Positions 1-8,209 of a stretch of DNA of 37,858 nucleotides are shown one piece after another (position 1 is the stretch's first letter; every line of letters begins with the position of its first letter). The position numbers were made by a program, and so were the translations under genes. Origin of the DNA: Acidovorax soli (GTDB lineage Bacteria > Pseudomonadota > Gammaproteobacteria > Burkholderiales > Burkholderiaceae_C); contig NZ_FNQJ01000032.1 in the NCBI RefSeq assembly GCF_900107605.1, positions 1 to 37,858 on the forward strand, in the 5' to 3' direction. A model generated the notes under the pieces. It was not told the origin of the DNA and searched no databases. It worked only from the letters and a program-made list of their open reading frames with translations.

Positions 1-336
1 CAGGCCACCTTCGCCAGCAAAGTTGAACTCACGGCCGACCAAGTCAGCGTCACCCGCGAAGTCGACGGCGGCCTGGAAACCCTGCAGCTTTCGCTCCCCG
101 CAGTCATCACCACCGACCTGCGCCTGAACGAGCCCCGCTACGTCACCTTGCCCAACATCATGAAGGCCAAGAAAAAGCAGCTCGACACCGTCAAACCCGA
201 AGACCTGGGCGTCGATGTCGCCCCGCGCCTGAAGACCCTGAAAGTCGCCGAACCCGCCAAACGCGGAGCCGGCATCAAGGTGGCCGACGTCGCCGCCCTG
301 GTCGACAAACTCAAGAACGAAGCCAAAGTCATCTAA
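1..336 (+). CDS. etfB: Electron transfer flavoprotein beta subunit, C-terminal part
   Basis: The reading frame is open from the first base, so the gene starts before the window; about 111 C-terminal residues are visible. EtfB pairs with EtfA to form the soluble FAD/AMP heterodimer that carries electrons from acyl-CoA and other dehydrogenases to ETF:quinone oxidoreductase. The visible part contains the conserved stretch around [20 protein letters not shown], followed by NIMKAKKK, which is the typical EtfB recognition-loop region. The stop is 12 bp before etfA, with an AAGGAG ribosome-binding site lying between them, so the two are cotranscribed as usual. Identification rests on this motif and the neighbour and is firm; the N-terminus cannot be judged. 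Confidence 0.95.
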   Translation, partial: QATFASKVELTADQVSVTREVDGGLETLQLSLPAVITTDLRLNEPRYVTLPNIMKAKKKQLDTVKPEDLGVDVAPRLKTLKVAEPAKRGAGIKVADVAALVDKLKNEAKVI

Positions 337-348
337 GGAGCACAAGAA

Positions 349-1281
349 ATGACCACCCTCGTTATTGCCGAACACGACAACGCCACCATCAAGGGCGCCA
401 CCCTCAACACCGTCACCGCCGCAGCCGCCTGCGGTGGCGACATCCACATCCTGGTGGCCGGCCACAACGCAGGCGCAGCCGCACAAGCCGCCAGCCAGAT
501 TGCCGGCGTCGCCAAAGTCATCCACGCCGACGCCCCCGGCCTCGAACACGGCCTGGCCGAGAACGTCGCAGCGCAAGTGCTGGCCATCGCAGGCAACTAC
601 AGCCACATCCTGTTCCCCGCCACCGCAGGCGGCAAGAACGTCGCCCCGCGCGTGGCCGCCAAGCTCGACGTCGCCCAGATCAGCGACATCACCAAGGTGG
701 TGAGCCAAGACACCTTCGAGCGCCCCATCTACGCCGGCAACGCCATCGCCACCGTGCAAAGCGCAGACAGCATCAAGATCATCACCGTGCGCACCACCGG
801 CTTTGACGCCGCAGCCGCCACCGGTGGCTCCGCCGCAGTGGAAACCGCAACCGCCACCAACGATGCAGGCAAGAGCAAGTTCATGGGCAGCGAAATCGCC
901 AAGAGCGACCGGCCCGAACTGACCGCCGCCAAGATCATCGTCTCGGGTGGCCGGGCGCTGGGCAGCAAGGAAAAGTTCGACGAAGTCATGACCCCGCTGG
1001 CCGACAAGCTGGGCGCTGCTCTCGGCGCCAGCCGCGCAGCGGTGGACGCGGGCTACGCCCCCAACGACTGGCAAGTAGGCCAGACGGGCAAGATCGTGGC
1101 GCCGCAGCTGTACGTGGCAGCGGGCATCTCGGGGGCGATCCAGCACCTGGCGGGCATGAAGGACTCGAAGGTGATCGTGGCGATCAACAAGGACCCGGAG
1201 GCGCCGATCTTCAGTGTGGCCGACTATGGGCTGGAGGCGGATCTGTTTGCGGCCGTGCCGGAACTGGTCAAGGCGCTTTGA
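349..1281 (+). CDS. etfA: Electron transfer flavoprotein alpha subunit
   Basis: This 310-residue protein has the normal EtfA length. The N-terminal half is the Rossmann-like ETF domain. The C-terminal half is the FAD-binding domain, recognisable from [13 protein letters not shown], then [21 protein letters not shown] and [16 protein letters not shown], where FAD is held. It forms the cytoplasmic EtfAB heterodimer with the gene just upstream and passes electrons to the quinone pool through ETF-QO. The start at 349 is preceded by AAGGAG about 8 bp upstream. No dehydrogenase or ETF-QO gene is visible next to it, so its electron donors are not indicated by context. Confidence 0.97.
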   Translation: MTTLVIAEHDNATIKGATLNTVTAAAACGGDIHILVAGHNAGAAAQAASQIAGVAKVIHADAPGLEHGLAENVAAQVLAIAGNYSHILFPATAGGKNVAPRVAAKLDVAQISDITKVVSQDTFERPIYAGNAIATVQSADSIKIITVRTTGFDAAAATGGSAAVETATATNDAGKSKFMGSEIAKSDRPELTAAKIIVSGGRALGSKEKFDEVMTPLADKLGAALGASRAAVDAGYAPNDWQVGQTGKIVAPQLYVAAGISGAIQHLAGMKDSKVIVAINKDPEAPIFSVADYGLEADLFAAVPELVKAL

Positions 1282-1293
1282 CGGGCATTGGAT

Positions 1294-1347
1294 GGCTATC
1301 CATGGGATAGCCGCAAGTGCTTATTTGCTAAGCGGTATCGCCATATT
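1294..1347 (+). repeat. Degenerate dispersed intergenic hairpin repeat, copy 1
   Basis: Between etfA and the Bug receptor lies a sequence with an inner hairpin (GGCTATCC/GGATAGCC) followed by GTGCTTATTTGCTAAGCGG. It resembles a decayed form of the TAGCTGCTAGCGC-type palindrome found again at 13742-13801 and, inverted, near 25967-26010. I associate this family with intergenic regions of Comamonadaceae genomes from memory. The function is unknown; it may act as a terminator or mRNA stabiliser. Confidence 0.5.
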
Positions 1348-1370
1348 CCATGCAAAAGGAGACAACATCC

Positions 1371-2354
1371 ATGGGCATCGACCTTTCCCGCCGCACCCTG
1401 GTGCAGGCTGCCTCCGCCGCGTTGGCCAGCGCGGCCCTGCCATCGCTGGCGCAGTCGGCCTGGCCAAGCAAGCCGATCAGGATCATCGTGCCTTACACGG
1501 CCGGGGGTTTTACCGACCAGATGGCGCGCCTGCTGCAGGTGGGCCTGCAAAAGCAGCTGGGCCAGCCCGTGGTGATCGACAACAAGCCCGGCGCCAACAG
1601 CATCATCGGCGTCGATGCGGTGGCCAAATCGGCGCCCGACGGGCACACCTTCGGCGTGGTGATTCCGGCCTTTACCGCCAACAACACGCTCTACCCCAAG
1701 CTGCCCTACAACGCACGCAAGGATCTGGTGGGTGTGTCATTGCTGGGCATTTCGCCGCTGGTGGCGGCCGTGTCCCTCAATGCACCGTTCAAGAACACCA
1801 GGGAACTGGTGGCCTACGCCAAGGCCAACCCCGGCAAGGTGAGTTTTGCCTCGTCGGGCAGCGGCTCGGCGGCGCACCTGACCAGCGAGCTGTTCAAGAC
1901 GCTGACCAAGACCTTCATGGTGCATATCCCGTACCGTGGGGCCACGCCCGCGCTCACCGATCTGCTGGGCGGCCAGGTGCCGCTGTTCCTCGATCCCCCG
2001 CCCAACCTGATTCAGCCCGCCAAGACCGGTCGCATCCGTCTGATTGGCGTAGCCAGTGAAAAACGCCTGCCCATCCTGCCCGATGTGCCCACCTTTGTGG
2101 AGCAGGGCATTCCAGGCATGCTGGGCAGCACCTGGGCCAGCATGATTGCACCCGCCGGCACGCCGCGCGACATCGTCAAGCGCATGTCGGAGGCGGTCAA
2201 CCAGATCATCCACAGCGAAGAAACCCGCGCCAAGCTCGAAACCATGGGCACCTTTGCCGAAGGCACAACGCCCGAGGCTTGCGACGCTTTTCTGGCGTCC
2301 GAGACCACCAAGTGGGGCAAGGTGATCCGCGAAGCCGGTGTGACGCTGGATTAA
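1371..2354 (+). CDS. Bug-family (TctC-like) periplasmic solute-binding receptor
   Basis: This protein of about 327 residues is exported to the periplasm and binds small carboxylates or similar ligands. It belongs to the tripartite tricarboxylate receptor (Bug) family, which is strongly expanded in Burkholderiales. The start is placed at 1371 rather than the upstream ATG at 1350 because an AAGGAGA ribosome-binding site lies between the two. The N-terminus (GIDLSRRTLVQAAS, then an Ala-rich segment ending in LAQSA) is a signal peptide with a twin-arginine pair, possibly Tat-type. The family hallmarks WPSKPIRIIVPYTAGG and VIDNKPGANSIIG are present. No TctA/TctB membrane genes are nearby, so it is an orphan receptor; the ligand cannot be read from sequence. 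Confidence 0.9.
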   Translation: MGIDLSRRTLVQAASAALASAALPSLAQSAWPSKPIRIIVPYTAGGFTDQMARLLQVGLQKQLGQPVVIDNKPGANSIIGVDAVAKSAPDGHTFGVVIPAFTANNTLYPKLPYNARKDLVGVSLLGISPLVAAVSLNAPFKNTRELVAYAKANPGKVSFASSGSGSAAHLTSELFKTLTKTFMVHIPYRGATPALTDLLGGQVPLFLDPPPNLIQPAKTGRIRLIGVASEKRLPILPDVPTFVEQGIPGMLGSTWASMIAPAGTPRDIVKRMSEAVNQIIHSEETRAKLETMGTFAEGTTPEACDAFLASETTKWGKVIREAGVTLD

Positions 2355-2400
2355 GGGCCTGCATCAACAGCCGCCCTTGAACCCAGCGCGCCCCATACCA

Positions 2401-2478
2401 GTGCCGCCGTGGAACCGGCTTTGCCGGGCCACGGGTGGCGTCCCCCTTTGGGGGATGACGCGAAGCGGCTCAGGGGGC
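2401..2478 (-). repeat. GC-rich dispersed intergenic repeat, copy 1
   Basis: Read on the minus strand this begins CCCCCTGAGCCGCTTCGCG, continues with a small hairpin (TCCCCC-AAA-GGGGGA) and ends with GGCAAAGCCGGTTCCACGG. A clearly related sequence occurs on the plus strand at 21318-21410 between edd and eda. It sits between the Bug receptor and the convergent HexR-like gene, so the hairpin could serve as a terminator. Confidence 0.6.
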
Positions 2479-2479
2479 T

Positions 2480-3325
2480 TCACGTATAGCGTTTGGCCCG
2501 CAGGTTCTCTTTCATCTGCTGCAGCACCGGTTGCAGCGAGGGGCCGATGCGCAGTGCCACGCAGGTGGCCAGCACGTCAATCACCAGCAGGTGCAGCAGC
2601 CGCGACACCATGGGGCTGTAGCGGTCATAGCCCTCGGGGTGGTCGGCGGCCAGGTGGATATTGCAGGCACTGGCCAGCGGCGAGCCGCTGGCGGTGATGG
2701 CGATGGTGGTGGCGCCGTTCTTGCGCGCAATGTCGGCGGCGTCCATCAGGTCGCGCGTGCGGCCCGAGTTGGAGATGATCACCGCGCAATCGCCCGGGCC
2801 GAGCAGGGTGGCGCTCATCACCTGGATATGGCCGTCGCTGGTGGCGATCGAGGTCACGCCCAGGCGAAAGAACTTGTGCTGCGCGTCCTGCGCCACGAAG
2901 CCGGAATTGCCCGCGCCATAGAACTCGATGCGCTTGCCGGCCTTCCAGGTGCTGGTGATGGCTTCAGCGGCGCGTTCGATGGCCCCGGTGCTGGCGGCGT
3001 TGCGGTATTGCAAAAAGGCCGCCACGGCGTTGTCCACCACCTTCACCAGCACATCGCCGGTCTTGTCGTCCACATCCACGCTGCGGTGGATGAAGGGCAC
3101 GCCCTCGCTCACGCTGCCGGCCAGCTTGAGCTTGAAGTCGGCCAGCCCGTCATAGCCCATGCTGCGGCAAAAGCGCACCACGGTGGGCTTGCTGACGTGG
3201 GCGCGCTCGGCCAGCTCGCGCACGGGCAGGCGGGCAAACGCGCGGGCGTCGGCCAGCACCAGCCGGCCCACGCGTTGCTCGGCGGGGGCCAGGGAGGGCA
3301 GGGAGGCGGTGATGCGGTCCAGCAT
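2480..3325 (-). CDS. hexR: RpiR/HexR-type sugar-phosphate-responsive repressor
   Basis: This 281-residue regulator has an N-terminal RpiR helix-turn-helix domain (about residues 1-75, with LAERAHVSKPTVVRFCRSMG as recognition region) and a C-terminal SIS sugar-phosphate-binding domain (about 120-260, containing YGAGNSG and IISNSGRTRDLMD). In related proteobacteria HexR binds 2-keto-3-deoxy-6-phosphogluconate and represses ED and central sugar genes. The start at 3325 gives the usual family N-terminus; the frame remains open upstream but that part is not family-like. It is divergent from transaldolase, and a HexR-like half-palindrome lies at 3364-3378. Similar sites stand before the sugar ABC operon, zwf/pgi and edd. 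The HexR name is inferred from this regulon pattern; RpiR family membership is certain. Confidence 0.85.
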   Translation of the reverse strand: MLDRITASLPSLAPAEQRVGRLVLADARAFARLPVRELAERAHVSKPTVVRFCRSMGYDGLADFKLKLAGSVSEGVPFIHRSVDVDDKTGDVLVKVVDNAVAAFLQYRNAASTGAIERAAEAITSTWKAGKRIEFYGAGNSGFVAQDAQHKFFRLGVTSIATSDGHIQVMSATLLGPGDCAVIISNSGRTRDLMDAADIARKNGATTIAITASGSPLASACNIHLAADHPEGYDRYSPMVSRLLHLLVIDVLATCVALRIGPSLQPVLQQMKENLRAKRYT

Positions 3326-3363
3326 GTCAATTCCACGGAAAAACAGAAACGATGTCACGACAA

Positions 3364-3378
3364 TGTAACTTGGTTTCA
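3364..3378. promoter_or_regulatory. HexR-like operator between hexR and tal
   Basis: TGTAACTTGGTTTCA has arms TGTAA and TTTCA around a 5-bp centre, one mismatch from a perfect TGTAA-N5-TTACA palindrome. It lies 39 bp upstream of the hexR start and 111 bp upstream of tal, so it could serve autoregulation and tal control together. Confidence 0.5.
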
Positions 3379-3489
3379 TGGCGAGAACGGTCGCGGTAAC
3401 GGGCCGTCTACACTTGCGGATTGCCGTCGCCCCGGCAAAACATGCGTGGGCGCCGGCTTGTCCACCGCCCACTCCATGAGACTTTCGCC

Positions 3490-4437
3490 ATGAATCAGCT
3501 TGACGCCCTCAAACAGTTCACCACCGTGGTTGCCGACACCGGCGACTTCAAGCAGCTGGCGCAGTTCCAGCCCCAGGACGCCACCACCAACCCCTCGCTG
3601 ATCCTCAAGGCGGTGCAAAAGCCCGAATACGCGCCCCTGCTGCAGTCCACGGTGGCCCAGTGGAAGGATCGCCCCATGGACGAGGTGATCGACCGCCTGC
3701 TGGTGCGCTTTGGCTGCGAGATCCTGGCCACCATCCCGGGGCGCGTATCCACCGAGGTCGATGCACGCCTGAGCTTTGACACCAGCGCCACCGTGACGCG
3801 GGCCGAACGCATCATCGAGCTGTACCAGGCGCAGGGCATTCATATCGACCGCGTGCTCATCAAGGTGGCTGCCACCTGGGAGGGCATCAAGGCCGCAGAA
3901 AAGCTGGAGCAGCGCGGCATCCACACCAACCTCACGCTGCTGTTCTCGTTCTGCCAGGCCGTGGCCTGCGGGCAGGCCAGGGTGCAGCTGATCTCGCCGT
4001 TCGTGGGCCGCATCTACGACTGGTACAAGAAGCAGGCCGGCGCCAGCTGGGACGAGGCCGCGCGCAGCGGTGCCAACGACCCCGGCGTGCAATCGGTCAC
4101 GCAGATCTACAACCATTACAAGCATTTCGGCATCGCCACCGAGGTGATGGGTGCGAGCTTTCGCAATGTTGGCCAGATCACCGCACTGGCGGGCTGCGAC
4201 CTGCTGACCATTGCGCCTGAGCTGCTGGCGCAGCTGGCGGCCTCCGATGCGCCCTTGCAACCGGCGATCAATGCCGACGCCGCACGTGCCATGCCGCTGC
4301 CTGCGGTCCAGTACGACGAGGCGGGTTTCCGCTTCGCGCTGAATGAAGATGCCATGGCCACCGAGAAGCTGGCCGAGGGCATCCGCAGCTTTGCGGCCGA
4401 TGCCGTGAAGCTGGAAAAACTCATCCAGGCGGCCTGA
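3490..4437 (+). CDS. tal: Transaldolase
   Basis: This 315-residue protein is a full-length class TalB transaldolase. It transfers a dihydroxyacetone unit between sedoheptulose-7-phosphate and glyceraldehyde-3-phosphate in the non-oxidative pentose phosphate pathway. The N-terminal Asp (VADTGDF, D16), the ATTNPSL motif and the Schiff-base lysine in [16 protein letters not shown] (K125) are all present, as is [11 protein letters not shown] further on. The start at 3490 matches the TalB N-terminus ([10 protein letters not shown]); its ribosome-binding site is weak. It is divergent from hexR with an operator-like palindrome between them, which fits common control with ED genes downstream. Confidence 0.96.
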   Translation: MNQLDALKQFTTVVADTGDFKQLAQFQPQDATTNPSLILKAVQKPEYAPLLQSTVAQWKDRPMDEVIDRLLVRFGCEILATIPGRVSTEVDARLSFDTSATVTRAERIIELYQAQGIHIDRVLIKVAATWEGIKAAEKLEQRGIHTNLTLLFSFCQAVACGQARVQLISPFVGRIYDWYKKQAGASWDEAARSGANDPGVQSVTQIYNHYKHFGIATEVMGASFRNVGQITALAGCDLLTIAPELLAQLAASDAPLQPAINADAARAMPLPAVQYDEAGFRFALNEDAMATEKLAEGIRSFAADAVKLEKLIQAA

Positions 4438-4536
4438 TTGCATGCGTTGACCTCGGTATCTGGCGCTCGCGCCGGTCTTGCCGGGGCTCGTACACTTGCG
4501 CACCCTGCCTGGAGTTCGGGCAACAGGAATTGATCC

Positions 4537-5658
4537 ATGCACGCAGTTGTCATCAGCGGAACCGGCATTTACCAGCCCCCGCACACCATCACCAATGCCG
4601 AGCTGGTTGAATCCTTCAACCGCCATGTGGACCAGGAAAACGCGCGCTTTGCCGACGATATTGCGGCCGGCGTGCGTGCGCCCCTGACCTATTCCAGCGT
4701 CGAATTCATCGAAAAGGCCTCGGGCATCCAGCAGCGCTATGTGCTGGAAAAAACCGGCGTGCTGGACCCCGCGCGCATGTACCCGCGCTTCACCGAGCGG
4801 CCCGACGATCAGCTGTCATTGATGGCCGAGATTGCCGTGGAGGCCGCGCGCCAGGCGCTGGACGCCGCATGCAAGACCGGCGACCAGATCGATGCCGTGC
4901 TGTGCTCGGCGGCCAACATGCAGCGCGCCTACCCCGCCATGGCCATCGAGATCCAGCAGGCGCTGGGGGCCGGTGGCTATGGTTTCGACATGAACGTGGC
5001 CTGCTCGTCGGCCACCTTTGCGATCGAGCAGGCCGTCAACGCCGTGCGCACGGGCAGCGCGAAATGCGTGCTGGTGGTCAACCCCGAGATCACCTCGGGC
5101 CACCAGGCATGGAACGACCGCGACTGCCATTTCATCTTTGGCGATGTCTGCACGGCGCTCATCATCGAGCGGGCCGACTGCGCCACAGCGGCCGACCAGT
5201 GGGAGGTGGTGGGCACCAAGCTGGTCACCCAGTTCTCCAATGCCATCCGCAACAATTTCGGGTTTCTCAACCGCAGCGAGGACAGCGATCCGAACGCGCG
5301 CGACAAGACCTTCCGCCAGGAAGGCCGCAAGGTCTTCAAGGAAGTGGTGCCGCTGGCCGCCGCCCACATCGAGGCCCATCTGGCGGCGCTGGACCAGGCG
5401 CCCACGGCGGTGCGCCGCTACTGGCTGCACCAGGCCAACCAGGGCATGAACCAGCTGGTCATCAAGAAGCTGGTGGGCGCGGACGCGGGCGCCGATGTGG
5501 CGCCCCTGATCCTGGACGAGTTCGCCAACACCGCATCGGCCGGTTCCATCATCGCCTTCCACAAGCACCGGGCCGATCTGGCGGCCGGCGACCTGGGCGT
5601 GATCTGCTCCTTTGGCGCGGGTTACTCCATCGGCAGCGTGGTGGTGCGCAAACGCTGA
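4537..5658 (+). CDS. Beta-ketoacyl-ACP synthase III-like (FabH-type) condensing enzyme
   Basis: This 373-residue protein is longer than classical FabH (about 320). It carries the full thiolase-fold triad: Cys156 in NVACSSATF, His298 in WLHQANQGM and Asn331 in NTASAGSI. Such enzymes condense acyl-CoA with malonyl-ACP or perform related decarboxylative condensations in the cytoplasm. An extra segment of about 40 residues near 30-85 accounts for the added length. A ribosome-binding site (AGGAA) precedes the ATG at 4537. No fatty-acid synthesis genes are adjacent, so whether it acts in general fatty-acid initiation or in a specialised acyl product cannot be decided here. It is not part of the ED pathway logic of its neighbours. 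Confidence 0.85.
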   Translation: MHAVVISGTGIYQPPHTITNAELVESFNRHVDQENARFADDIAAGVRAPLTYSSVEFIEKASGIQQRYVLEKTGVLDPARMYPRFTERPDDQLSLMAEIAVEAARQALDAACKTGDQIDAVLCSAANMQRAYPAMAIEIQQALGAGGYGFDMNVACSSATFAIEQAVNAVRTGSAKCVLVVNPEITSGHQAWNDRDCHFIFGDVCTALIIERADCATAADQWEVVGTKLVTQFSNAIRNNFGFLNRSEDSDPNARDKTFRQEGRKVFKEVVPLAAAHIEAHLAALDQAPTAVRRYWLHQANQGMNQLVIKKLVGADAGADVAPLILDEFANTASAGSIIAFHKHRADLAAGDLGVICSFGAGYSIGSVVVRKR

Positions 5659-5670
5659 CCTGCACAACTC

Positions 5671-5699
5671 CCCGAGGACTGTGATAGCGCAGCCTCGGG
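5671..5699 (+). terminator. Possible hairpin terminator after the KAS III-like gene
   Basis: CCCGAGG and CTG pair with CAG and CCTCGGG, giving about 10 bp of stem with one bulged A and a loop of about 8 nt, just downstream of the stop at 5658. There is no immediate T-run, only TTTTCTT further on, so it may be an imperfect terminator. Confidence 0.35.
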
Positions 5700-5878
5700 C
5701 GTTCCGCGGCATTGCTTTTCTTGCCAACCACCGAACTATTGGCAGCGAAATGACGCCTTGTGGCCCATCCCGAGCGCAACTACCACCGGTTTGCGCGGCT
5801 TGTGCGGGTCATCTTTGACCGGGTGCAGCTGGATTGAAGGCATAAGGCACGGGCGAAACCCGTCACAACAACCAAAGG

Positions 5879-7273
5879 TCACCCCGCAGGCAAGCGCATC
5901 CCCACCCGCAACCCCTTCGGCACCAGTCCCTCGGCCACCGTCCGCCCCCCGTGGCGCAGCGCGATCTCTTCCACGATCGACAGCCCCAGCCCGCATCCCC
6001 CCGCCTTGTCCGATCCGCGCCAGAAGCGCGCAAACAGGTCGCCCAGGTGCTCGGCAGGCACGCCCGGCCCGTCGTCTTCCACCACCAGCAGCGCCCAGTG
6101 CCCGGGCGCTTCGTGGCCCACACGTACCGTCACGGTGGCGCCGGGGTCGGCGTAATGCAGCGCGTTGTCGATGAGGTTGTTGAGCGCCTCGCGCAGCAGC
6201 AGCGGGTGGCCCTGCGCGGGCAGGTGGTCCACGCCCTCGTAGCCCAGGTCCATGCCCTGGGCCAGTGCGCGGGCGGCCCATTCGCGGGCCACCTCGCGGG
6301 CCAGCGCGGCCAGGTCGATGGACTGCATCTCCACGTTCGATTCCGAGCGCGCCAGCTGCAGCAGCTGGTGCACCAGGTGGGCACTGCGTTGCGCGGCCGA
6401 CAGCACCTTTTGCAAGCGGGCCTGCACGGCGGGTTCATGGCTTTCGTGCAGGGCCAGCTCGGTCTGGCCGATGAGGCCGGCGAGCGGCGTGCGCAATTGG
6501 TGGGCGGCGTCGTTCAAAAAGCGCTTTTCCTTTTGCTGGCCGCGCGCCACGGTCTCCAGCAGGCGGTTGATGGTGCTGGCCAGCGAATGCACTTCTTGCG
6601 GGGCGGAGGTCAGCTCGATGGGCGGCAGCGGCGTGGTGCCCGTGTGGGGCAGTGCACGCGCGCGCTCGATCTGCGCCTCCAGGCGCTTGAGGGGCTGCAG
6701 TCCGCGCAGTACGCCCGCGTACACCACGGCACTCAGGGCAAGGCCCATCAAGCCCATGGGGAACACCATGCGCTCCAGCAGCTCTTGCGCAATGCGCTCG
6801 CGCACGGTGAGGCTCTGGGCCACCTGCACGCGCAGGCGCTGGCGGGTGGAGGCGGTGCCGTAATCCACATCCAGCAAGGCCACGCGCACCGGTTTGTCGT
6901 CCACCCGCGCTTGGTACAGAAACGCCTCGCCCACGGCCACATCGACCTGGGGCGGTGGCGGCAGCTGTGCGTTGCCCAGCAGGAAGCGCCCGGGCGGGGA
7001 TGACACCATGTAGCTAATGGGGTCGGCCGGGTCTTGCTCCAGGATGTCCTGCGCGGCCTTCGGAAAATCCACCAGCAGCCCGTCGCCGATCGGTTTGATC
7101 TGCCGCGCCAGCGCCCGCACCGACTGGGTCAGTGTCTGGTCAATGCCCTTCTCGCCGTTTTGCAGCGCAATGCGCCACGCCAGAAACCCGCCCGACAACC
7201 ACAGCACCAGCTGCGGCAGCAGCAGCCACAGCAGCAGCTTGCGCTGCAGGGATACGCCGGGGACCTGCCGCAC
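5879..7273 (-). CDS. Sensor histidine kinase, TctE-like
   Basis: This 464-residue inner-membrane kinase has a first membrane segment at about 12-35, a periplasmic sensor domain to about 165 and a second membrane segment at about 170-190. A HAMP-like linker follows, then the dimerisation/phosphoacceptor domain with His258 in NDAAHQLRTPLAGL and the ATPase domain (N-box NLIDNALHYAD, DDGPGVP, GCGLGLSIV). The start is a GTG at 7273; no better in-frame ATG gives the first membrane helix. It follows its response regulator by about 45 bp on the same strand. The pair is divergent from the sugar ABC operon, so control of sugar uptake, like GtrS/GltR in Pseudomonas, is plausible. TctE relatives more often sense carboxylates. 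Confidence 0.88.
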   Translation of the reverse strand: MRQVPGVSLQRKLLLWLLLPQLVLWLSGGFLAWRIALQNGEKGIDQTLTQSVRALARQIKPIGDGLLVDFPKAAQDILEQDPADPISYMVSSPPGRFLLGNAQLPPPPQVDVAVGEAFLYQARVDDKPVRVALLDVDYGTASTRQRLRVQVAQSLTVRERIAQELLERMVFPMGLMGLALSAVVYAGVLRGLQPLKRLEAQIERARALPHTGTTPLPPIELTSAPQEVHSLASTINRLLETVARGQQKEKRFLNDAAHQLRTPLAGLIGQTELALHESHEPAVQARLQKVLSAAQRSAHLVHQLLQLARSESNVEMQSIDLAALAREVAREWAARALAQGMDLGYEGVDHLPAQGHPLLLREALNNLIDNALHYADPGATVTVRVGHEAPGHWALLVVEDDGPGVPAEHLGDLFARFWRGSDKAGGCGLGLSIVEEIALRHGGRTVAEGLVPKGLRVGMRLPAG

Positions 7274-7318
7274 GTCAATGGCCCGAGGCGCAGCGCCTCG
7301 GAAGGGAGGAGGGCATTT

Positions 7319-8035
7319 TCATGGCTTGGCGAGCATGTAGCCCAGGCCGCGGATATTGCGGATGTTCAGGGGCGATGCGTCCAGCTTCTTGCGCAGGCGG
7401 TGCACATACACCTCCAGCGCATTGGAGTTCAGAGGGGCCGCGGTTTGCCCGGGCTCGGGCGGGCTGGCGCGCCAGGCGGCCAGCACATCGTCGCGCGTGA
7501 CGACTTCGCCGCAGCGGTGGGCCAGCAGTTCCAGCAGCTCCCACTCGCGCTGGGTCAGCTCCAACAGGTCGCCGTTCAGCGCGGCGGCATGGCTGGCGTG
7601 GTCCAGCACCAGGGGGCCGATGGTGGTGCTGGCGACGCCCGCCGCGCTGCTGGCCTGGGTGAAGGCGGGCTGCCGTGCGCGGCGCAGCATGGCCTGCAGG
7701 CGGGCCTGCAGCTCCTGCATGTTGAAGGGCTTGGTGATGTAGTCGTCGGCCCCGGCGTTCAGGCCCAGCACGCGGTCATCGACACCATCGCGGGCCGTGA
7801 GGATCAGCACGGGCAAGCCGGTGATACGCGCGCGGGCCCAGACCAGCAGCTCCATGCCGTCGGCGCCCGGCAGGCCCAGGTCCAGGATGATGCCGTCCAC
7901 CGCCTGCGCCTGCAAAAGCGCCATGGCCTGCGCCACGCTGCTGGCCGTGCTGACGCCGTAATCAAGTTGCTTGAGCTGGCCGGTGAGCGCGTCGAGCAGG
8001 AGGGCGTCGTCTTCGACAATCAGTATCGTGGCCAT
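7319..8035 (-). CDS. OmpR-family response regulator, TctD-like
   Basis: This 238-residue regulator has a receiver domain (about 1-115) with the acidic pocket VEDD, phosphoacceptor Asp52 in LDLGLPG and Lys102 in TKPF, and a winged-helix DNA-binding domain (about 140-236, ending NIRGLGYML). It is first in a two-gene operon with the sensor kinase at 5879. An insert of about 15 residues (WRASPPEPGQTAAPLNSN) lies between the recognition region and the helix NALEVYVHRLRKKL, a common TctD-type feature. Its divergent neighbour at 8210 begins the sugar transport operon, a likely target by position only. Confidence 0.9.
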   Translation of the reverse strand: MATILIVEDDALLLDALTGQLKQLDYGVSTASSVAQAMALLQAQAVDGIILDLGLPGADGMELLVWARARITGLPVLILTARDGVDDRVLGLNAGADDYITKPFNMQELQARLQAMLRRARQPAFTQASSAAGVASTTIGPLVLDHASHAAALNGDLLELTQREWELLELLAHRCGEVVTRDDVLAAWRASPPEPGQTAAPLNSNALEVYVHRLRKKLDASPLNIRNIRGLGYMLAKP

Positions 8036-8123
8036 GGATTGAGCATAACAAAGGCCCCCGCAACGGACCCGCTGCGGCCTGGCCGCGACTCTCAGGGAAA
8101 GCCCTGAGAGTTAAATTAATTAT

Positions 8124-8138
8124 TGTAATTAAAGTACC
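8124..8138. promoter_or_regulatory. HexR-like operator upstream of the sugar ABC operon
   Basis: TGTAATTAAAGTACC matches the HexR-type pattern TGTAA-N5-TTACA in 8 of the 10 arm positions, with an AT-rich centre inside an otherwise GC-rich region. It lies 72 bp upstream of the binding-protein gene and 89 bp upstream of the divergent response regulator start. Confidence 0.5.
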
Positions 8139-8209
8139 GGCTGCGCTGAGCGACATGGGATTCAAGGCGCAGCACGAGATTCTGACAACAACGTCGAGGA
8201 GACAAGGGT

